Source: a bacterium | Lineage (GTDB): Bacteria > Patescibacteriota > Minisyncoccia > UBA6257 > GWB1-50-10 | DNA: 9,634 nt | Direction: 5' to 3' | Assembly (NCBI GenBank): GCA_027310235.1 | Contig: DAIDBF010000086.1 | Coordinates: 1-9,634 of the forward strand | In this document: positions 6,570 through 9,634 of the stretch, piece by piece | Position numbering within the stretch: the stretch's first letter is position 1 | Layout of the letters: each line of letters starts with the position of its first letter | The notes under the pieces: generated by a model | What the model saw: only the letters and a program-made list of their open reading frames with translations | The model's database searches: none | What the model was told of the DNA's origin: nothing | Position numbers and translations under genes: made by a program

Positions 6570-7108
6570 TTTCCTGTCAGTACCAATTTCGCAAGGCCGA
6601 GATCATAGGCGCCGGAGACGCCGCAGAATTTTTCGCATCCGAAGTCGTATGTCCCCGCATCTTTGCTCGCACTGTTAAATCCGAAGGTCTTCGTCTCCCC
6701 CTTCTCAGCGATTACATAGAGTCCGATCGACGGGTTTTTGAAGAAGAAGTCGTATTTCGCGTCAACTGCGGTAAAATTAAATATCACTTGATCCCCTTTC
6801 TGGACGACAATCTCGGTCGGCGTAAACTTTCCTCCCTCGGCGCGCACGTCAAAAAATTTCATCGGGAGCGGCTCTTTCGAATCTTTGTTCGTAACGGTGG
6901 TCGTCGAGACGGGCGCGGTAGGAACCGCGTTTGCGGGAACGTCGCTTGAGTACCCCGTCGAAGTCGCGGTAAACTGCACCACTTCAGGCGTCTTCCCGCC
7001 CGTTCCGAAGAGTAATACTGCGCCTACGATGATTGCGGCAAGCGCGATGACCCAAAGCATAGTTCTCCCCTTCGCGGGAGCTGCACCTGTATCTTGCTGC
7101 GTTTCCAT
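6566..7108 (-). CDS. Membrane-anchored CuA/COX2-like cupredoxin-fold protein with degenerate metal site
   Basis: This 180-residue protein has a short polar N-terminus, one membrane segment (17-35), a Thr/Val/Pro-rich linker (40-80) and a cupredoxin-fold domain (84-178). The stretch DAGTYDFGCEKFCG (150-163) matches the CuA loop of cytochrome oxidase subunit II and nitrous-oxide reductase ('yyGxCSExCGxxHxxM'), with C158 and C162 in the required C-x3-C spacing. The His at C162+4 is G166, the Met at C162+7 is D169, and the first His, expected in the 'DVxHxF' position, is occupied by the AKYDF stretch (117-121). With both His and Met lost, dinuclear copper is unlikely; the Cys pair may form a disulfide. 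No oxidase subunit I gene is nearby. The ATG at 7108 is preferred to a GTG at 7123 because a -10 hexamer occupies the intervening DNA. Confidence 0.8.
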   Translation of the reverse strand: METQQDTGAAPAKGRTMLWVIALAAIIVGAVLLFGTGGKTPEVVQFTATSTGYSSDVPANAVPTAPVSTTTVTNKDSKEPLPMKFFDVRAEGGKFTPTEIVVQKGDQVIFNFTAVDAKYDFFFKNPSIGLYVIAEKGETKTFGFNSASKDAGTYDFGCEKFCGVSGAYDLGLAKLVLTGK

Positions 7109-7114
7109 ATATAT

Positions 7115-7120
7115 AGTATA
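7115..7120 (-). promoter_or_regulatory. -10 box TATACT, leaderless promoter of the CuA-like gene
   Basis: On the minus strand TATACT is followed by exactly six bases (ATATAT) and then the ATG at 7108. There is no Shine-Dalgarno and no clear -35 (TCGATT at 17 bp). Transcription should begin at the start codon. Confidence 0.55.
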
Positions 7121-7132
7121 CACTATTCGATT

Positions 7133-7160
7133 CCTAGAATCGAGTTGAACGCCACGCCGT
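7133..7160 (-). repeat. Fibre 3'-end remnant C, adjacent to the hicA stop codon
   Basis: These 28 nt match the last codons of the fibre gene at 8502-8531, with one mismatch and a 2-nt deletion (cctagaatc, then gagttgaa, then gccacgccgt on the plus strand). The match begins at the base next to the hicA stop. The deletion breaks the original frame, so it is a remnant or a recombination site and not a gene. Confidence 0.75.
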
Positions 7161-7391
7161 TTAGATCTTTTCCAAAATAACGAGATATTCCCTCACATTA
7201 ATACCAGGCACGCGCAGGTTGTTACGGATCACAAACATGGGTATTTCCCTGTCCTCGGGAAATACGACGGGCCGGGTGAGATCGCTGCGATTATAAATCC
7301 GATGATCCCCTTTTTTCCATTCATAAGAACACCCGACATACAACACGAATTTTTCAAACCTTCTCCATGAGATCGGTTTTATGCCGGGCAT
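7161..7391 (-). CDS. hicA: HicA-like mRNA interferase toxin, no HicB seen
   Basis: The 76-residue product fits the HicA/YcfA family of small double-stranded-RNA-binding-fold RNases that cleave mRNA. It has the N-terminal MPGIKPISWRRFEKFVLYVG pattern (compare 'lsgkevikaLekaGF'), then the KKGDHRIY motif with the presumed catalytic His at residue 30, a beta strand PVVFPE (41-46), and a C-terminal helix after RNNLRVPGINVREY (56-69). Family length is normal. HicA usually overlaps or directly precedes hicB, but no HicB-like gene is found on either side: fibre-gene remnants lie on both flanks. It could be a solitary toxin, a domesticated RNase, or rely on an antitoxin elsewhere. The start lies within a 10-bp palindrome ATGGTACCAT (7390-7399). 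An in-frame open stretch upstream to 7437 has no start codon. Confidence 0.75.
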   Translation of the reverse strand: MPGIKPISWRRFEKFVLYVGCSYEWKKGDHRIYNRSDLTRPVVFPEDREIPMFVIRNNLRVPGINVREYLVILEKI

Positions 7392-7444
7392 GGTACCATA
7401 AACACTCCCATTGTTCCAAACGTCGTTATCGCGTCCCTATACAC

Positions 7445-7471
7445 CCCGCCCTAGAATCCGGAGTTGAAGGC
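7445..7471 (-). repeat. 27-bp direct repeat, copy B of the fibre 3'-end core
   Basis: This is identical to 8497-8523: it includes the last six sense codons' worth of sequence, the stop codon and six bases past it. The rest of the homologous region is heavily diverged, so the identity is confined to this core. Confidence 0.9.
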
Positions 7472-7534
7472 GACACCATTATACTTCGAGTCCACACCGT
7501 TATAGATGTAACCCACATAGTCAGCCGCGTGTGC
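7451..7534 (-). pseudogene. Fibre protein C-terminal remnant B (27 codons plus stop)
   Basis: Read on the minus strand, this encodes AHAADYVGYIYNG and then VDSKYNGVAFNSGF, followed by TAG. It matches the last 27 residues of the fibre protein at 22 positions. It starts one base after the TGA of the AbiEii gene (7536-7538) and has no start of its own. Most codon differences from the intact gene are synonymous, so it descends from a different, once-functional fibre paralogue and not from recent decay of the neighbouring copy. The last seven codons including the stop are identical. Confidence 0.85.
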
Positions 7535-7535
7535 G

Positions 7536-8198
7536 TCATTCCAAAATTTCGGGTTTCAGTTTTTTCGCCTCCGCAGTAAAAAATTTCTTCAGATCCTCAA
7601 TAGTGAGCCGCTTGATCATCTTAGGAAGCGCGGAAATGGCCCTGATTTTGCTAAGTTCGCTCCCGAGCGTCAGCGCGTCCGTCTTCACCTCAAACTTTCT
7701 CTCCGCGAGGATTGCGATATCCCGGAGCGTCATATTTCCTTCCGTGATGATAAAATAAAGATCGACAAAATCCTTCGCTTCGATACGATCCAAAAACGCC
7801 ATAAATTTATTCGCCGCGATATCTTCAAGTGAATCAACGAGTATGCCTCTTTCCTCCCGGAGCGGTGCGAGACGAGGAAACGGGTACTGGGTAAACTCGA
7901 GTTTGAGTTCATGGTCGCCTTGCGCGAGAAAATAAATTCTCCGGTCATACAACTTCCGATACGTCACCGAATCCGCGCGAAGACTTTTTTTGAAATCCGC
8001 GATCGCCGCCTCGACTTCCAACTGTGGGAACTGATCCGCGTCCGTGAAAAAATCAAGGTCGTCGGAATATCGATGGCCGAAATAGAATTCCGCGAGCGCG
8101 GTGCCGCCCGTAAGATAAAACAGCTCCGCAATGCGCACATGGGCCGCCACGGCCTGAAGCGTGATTTTTTGATCCTCTGTTAGAATACCCTGTCCCAT
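7536..8198 (-). CDS. abiEii: AbiEii/AbiGii-type nucleotidyltransferase toxin
   Basis: The 220-residue protein belongs to the AbiEii (DUF1814-type) family, toxins of type IV toxin-antitoxin and abortive-infection systems. Its nucleotidyltransferase core is LTGGTALAEFYFGHRYSDDLDFF (29-51), with the GG(T)-ALA motif and the DLDFF acidic pair (D47, D49). The following strand is ELKLEFTQYPF (97-107). The helical motif DIAANKFMAFLDRIEAKDF (126-144) has the conserved Lys and the 'R..KDF.DLYF' signature. All family motifs are present and the length is typical for the short branch. It overlaps the small upstream gene by 19 nt, as toxin-antitoxin pairs often do, and has no Shine-Dalgarno, suggesting coupled translation. 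The TGA stop is followed directly by a fibre-gene remnant. Confidence 0.88.
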   Translation of the reverse strand: MGQGILTEDQKITLQAVAAHVRIAELFYLTGGTALAEFYFGHRYSDDLDFFTDADQFPQLEVEAAIADFKKSLRADSVTYRKLYDRRIYFLAQGDHELKLEFTQYPFPRLAPLREERGILVDSLEDIAANKFMAFLDRIEAKDFVDLYFIITEGNMTLRDIAILAERKFEVKTDALTLGSELSKIRAISALPKMIKRLTIEDLKKFFTAEAKKLKPEILE

Positions 8199-8377
8199 AA
8201 GAGCAACTCGAGAAATGCCCGCGTATCATCTGGCATGGCAAGACTATGAAAATTCCGTTCGAGCGCGACTCGGTCGATTTTTTCATTGGTAAGACCGAAG
8301 GTAAGGAGGCGCTCCATGCGCCATTTTTCATTGTGCGGCTCCGCTTCTATTGTTTTTGGATAGTCCCAGTTATGCAT
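8180..8377 (-). CDS. Small protein upstream of AbiEii, candidate cognate antitoxin
   Basis: This 65-residue protein (MHNWDYPKTIEAEPHNEKWR..., ending LELLLWDRVF) overlaps the AbiEii gene by 19 nt. I do not recognise a named family. It is rich in charged residues and appears mostly helical, and it lacks the winged-helix domain and length (about 200 residues) of the classical AbiEi antitoxin. Position and overlap make an antitoxin or regulatory partner the most likely role, by inference. The ATG at 8377 is preferred to an in-frame GTG at 8416 because the DNA between holds a good promoter whose expected start site is this ATG. Confidence 0.65.
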   Translation of the reverse strand: MHNWDYPKTIEAEPHNEKWRMERLLTFGLTNEKIDRVALERNFHSLAMPDDTRAFLELLLWDRVF

Positions 8378-8502
8378 AGAGTAAGTATAGCGATGATAAA
8401 CCCTCTTCGCAAACACCTGACAAAACTAAAAAGCATCAGCGTATGGGCTTCCTACCGCGCTTTCAAGTCTTTAAGCGATCGAATTCCAGCTATATACCCG
8501 CC
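8378..8502 (-). other. Intergenic region between fibre gene stop and AbiE operon
   Basis: These 125 nt hold the promoter described at 8384-8412 and, next to the fibre stop, the conserved GGGCGGG tail of the 3'-end repeat. I see no intrinsic terminator here, so fibre transcription could read into the toxin genes. Confidence 0.5.
8384..8412 (-). promoter_or_regulatory. Promoter of the AbiEii cassette (TTGCGA-17-TATACT), leaderless
   Basis: On the minus strand TTGCGA (8412-8407) is separated by 17 bp from TATACT (8389-8384). Six bases follow and then the ATG at 8377. This is the best -35/-10 pair in the window. The TATACT-N6-ATG arrangement is the same as at 7120-7106. Confidence 0.65.
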
Positions 8503-8531
8503 CTAGAATCCGGAGTTGAAGGCCACGCCGT
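8497..8531 (-). repeat. Fibre 3'-end core, copy A (reference copy in the intact gene)
   Basis: Bases 8497-8523 recur exactly at 7445-7471, and 8502-8531 recur with small changes at 7133-7160. All three are in the same orientation. Copy A includes the TAG stop at 8503-8505. Confidence 0.85.
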
Positions 8532-9634
8532 CGTACTTACTATCAACTCCGTTATAAATAAATCCGATATAGTCCGTTGCGTTCGCGGCAGTCGAGAGCG
8601 TGGGGAGCCCCGTCGCGCCCCAACGCACTGTGGCGGGCCATGTCACGGTGCGCGAACCCGTTGCGTCTTGTTTTAGGATGATACGGTAGTTCCCGCCGTT
8701 CTGGCCGTTTGAAAAAGTAAAGGTAACGTTCCCTGTGAGGACGCAGTGCTGAGTATTTCCCGCACTCCAGTCGATCGTTACCGCTCCCGTGCAACTTCCC
8801 TTCACCACCGTTGGAGAGTAATAATCGCCGTTTATTTGAAGTTTCGCGGATGGGCTCGTCGTCCCGATGCCGACGTTGCCGTTTCCTAATATCGTGACCG
8901 CATCTCTATCCACATAGGGATAAAGCGAATCACTAACATTAAAATCCAACCTTGTTCCATTGTTGTTTATATAATTGGATGCAACTATGGAAGCAGTTCG
9001 ATTGCCTGTGTCACCACTGGTTGTAAAAAGCAACGAGGCATACGGATTGTTATCTCCCACATTAGCCGCTCGACCATAAACCAAAATGTCATTGCGAACA
9101 TTTGAACTTGCACCATTATTGCCAAGAGTTAATAATTTTGTCGGATTTGTTGTCCCGATGCCGACGTTGCCACCTGATTTTATAATCATTTGTTGCCCGC
9201 TTGTTTGACCGAATGATATATCTCCGCCATTTGCCGTTATACCTAAGGTAGTATTTAAGTTACTCTGCCATATTTGGTTTACGCTGGTGTCTAATCCGTT
9301 CAACCGAAGACCACCAAATTGGCTATAAGAATTTCCTGGGACATCAAGTTTCAGGCCGGCTCCCGGATTGGTTGTCCCAATTCCCACACTCCCCGCGGTC
9401 ACAAGCGAGTACGGCATCACGTTCGCGGCGAGGTCCATGTAGTAGTTCGTGTTGTCGCGGTCGTAGTAGATAGAGGACTCCGCGTTCCCGTTCACGTCGA
9501 GGTTCGTACCGGGGCTCGTCGTCCCGATGCCGACGTTGCCACCATTGGGATTAATCAGGAAATTACTTGCCGTCGCACCATCTAACCTTTGAGTTTGTAG
9601 ATAGAAATCTCCATTATTTTGAGCAACATACCCT
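8503..9634 (-). CDS. Tail-fibre/adhesin-like repeat protein, 5' end beyond window
   Basis: The frame is open from the right edge to the TAG at 8503, giving 376 residues; a GTG at 9495 is only an internal codon. Four VGIGTT[SN]P motifs followed by a short 'L.V' strand mark the beta-rich repeats found in phage tail fibres, peptidase-S74-type fibres and many CPR surface proteins. The C-terminal module (about the last 150 residues) has TGAVTIDWSAGNTQHCVLTG, then GNVTFTFSN, then QDATGSRTVTWPATVRW and ATDYIGFIYNGVD. It resembles the fibre-tip module with 'LtGnvTftfsn...tGsrTvtWPasvkW'. Two Cys (in KGSCTG and QHCVL) could form a disulfide. The middle part (about 8940-9340) is visibly richer in A+T and Asn than its flanks, so the gene looks mosaic. 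No intramolecular chaperone follows. It is probably a surface-exposed trimeric fibre, of cellular or prophage origin. Confidence 0.82.
   Translation of the reverse strand, partial: GYVAQNNGDFYLQTQRLDGATASNFLINPNGGNVGIGTTSPGTNLDVNGNAESSIYYDRDNTNYYMDLAANVMPYSLVTAGSVGIGTTNPGAGLKLDVPGNSYSQFGGLRLNGLDTSVNQIWQSNLNTTLGITANGGDISFGQTSGQQMIIKSGGNVGIGTTNPTKLLTLGNNGASSNVRNDILVYGRAANVGDNNPYASLLFTTSGDTGNRTASIVASNYINNNGTRLDFNVSDSLYPYVDRDAVTILGNGNVGIGTTSPSAKLQINGDYYSPTVVKGSCTGAVTIDWSAGNTQHCVLTGNVTFTFSNGQNGGNYRIILKQDATGSRTVTWPATVRWGATGLPTLSTAANATDYIGFIYNGVDSKYDGVAFNSGF
8861..8880 (-). repeat. 20-bp repeat encoding NVGIGTT, copy 1
   Basis: The 20-mer gtcccgatgccgacgttgcc (plus strand) occurs identically here, at 9152-9171 and at 9521-9540, with a diverged fourth version at 9374-9393. 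Identity at DNA level across otherwise dissimilar repeats could support recombination between modules. Confidence 0.85.
9152..9171 (-). repeat. 20-bp repeat encoding NVGIGTT, copy 2
   Basis: Identical to 8861-8880. It lies at the border of the more A+T-rich part of the fibre gene. Confidence 0.85.
9521..9540 (-). repeat. 20-bp repeat encoding NVGIGTT, copy 3
   Basis: Identical to the copies at 8861 and 9152. The flanking codons differ, so identity is limited to the motif. Confidence 0.85.

Noticed and set aside
7109..7123. GTG at 7123 as start of the CuA-like gene
   Set aside because: The stretch is occupied by a TATACT -10 box spaced for initiation at the ATG at 7108.
8378..8416. GTG at 8416 as start of the small AbiEii partner
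   Set aside because: The region holds a -35/-10 promoter whose start site coincides with the ATG at 8377.
7445..8531. Diversity-generating retroelement with template and variable repeats at the fibre 3' end
   Set aside because: Differences between the copies are spread over all bases and mostly silent, not confined to adenines, and no reverse transcriptase is present.
8503..9495. GTG at 9495 as start of the fibre gene
   Set aside because: The frame continues without a stop to the window edge and encodes another VGIGTT repeat upstream, so the gene is cut by the window.

Overview
The window looks like a compact bacterial chromosome segment of roughly even GC content. It most resembles the Candidate Phyla Radiation (Patescibacteria, Parcubacteria-like). 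This assignment is inferred from gene style only: tightly packed genes, almost no Shine-Dalgarno sequences, membrane-anchored cupredoxin-fold proteins, and a tail-fibre-like protein with VGIGTT repeats. No rRNA, tRNA or other taxonomic marker is present. TGA acts as a stop at two genes, which argues against the TGA=Gly code of Gracilibacteria.

Left part (1-5898): a cell-surface polysaccharide locus. A truncated polytopic membrane protein (1-628, minus) diverges from a four-gene operon on the plus strand: an ALG5/DPM-like polyprenyl-phosphate glycosyltransferase (652-1380), a Wzm-like ABC permease (1377-2129), a short Wzt-like ATPase (2133-2849), and a 1015-residue GT2-GT4 double glycosyltransferase (2851-5898). 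The genes overlap or lie 1-3 nt apart. Together they suggest assembly of a lipid-linked glycan in the cytoplasm and ABC-dependent export, with a lipid-P-sugar donor possibly used by the divergent membrane protein. The double glycosyltransferase contains five 12-residue tandem repeats. Before its GT4 domain it also has two near-perfect palindromes flanking a consensus DnaA box.

Middle (5899-7120): two convergent membrane-anchored cupredoxin-fold proteins share one very long bidirectional terminator hairpin (27-bp perfect stem). One resembles a mononuclear blue-copper protein whose axial Met position is Glu. The other resembles a CuA (COX2-type) domain that keeps only the two Cys. The terminator core matches the palindromes inside the glycosyltransferase gene.

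Right part (7120-9634, all minus strand): a tail-fibre/adhesin-like gene, cut by the window edge, ends at 8503. Downstream come an AbiEii-type toxin with a small overlapping partner, a 28-codon remnant of a fibre 3' end, a HicA-like toxin without HicB, and a second, shorter fibre 3'-end remnant. Each toxin stop codon abuts a fibre 3'-end remnant. This is the layout expected if defence or toxin cassettes entered at a site in the fibre gene's 3' end, much like an att site or a cassette array. It is the most interesting structure in the window.

Several genes (628 minus, 7108 minus, 8377 minus, perhaps 652 plus) have a -10 hexamer 6-7 nt before the ATG and no Shine-Dalgarno, suggesting leaderless mRNAs. 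Only the gene at 5954 has a clear AAGGAG.
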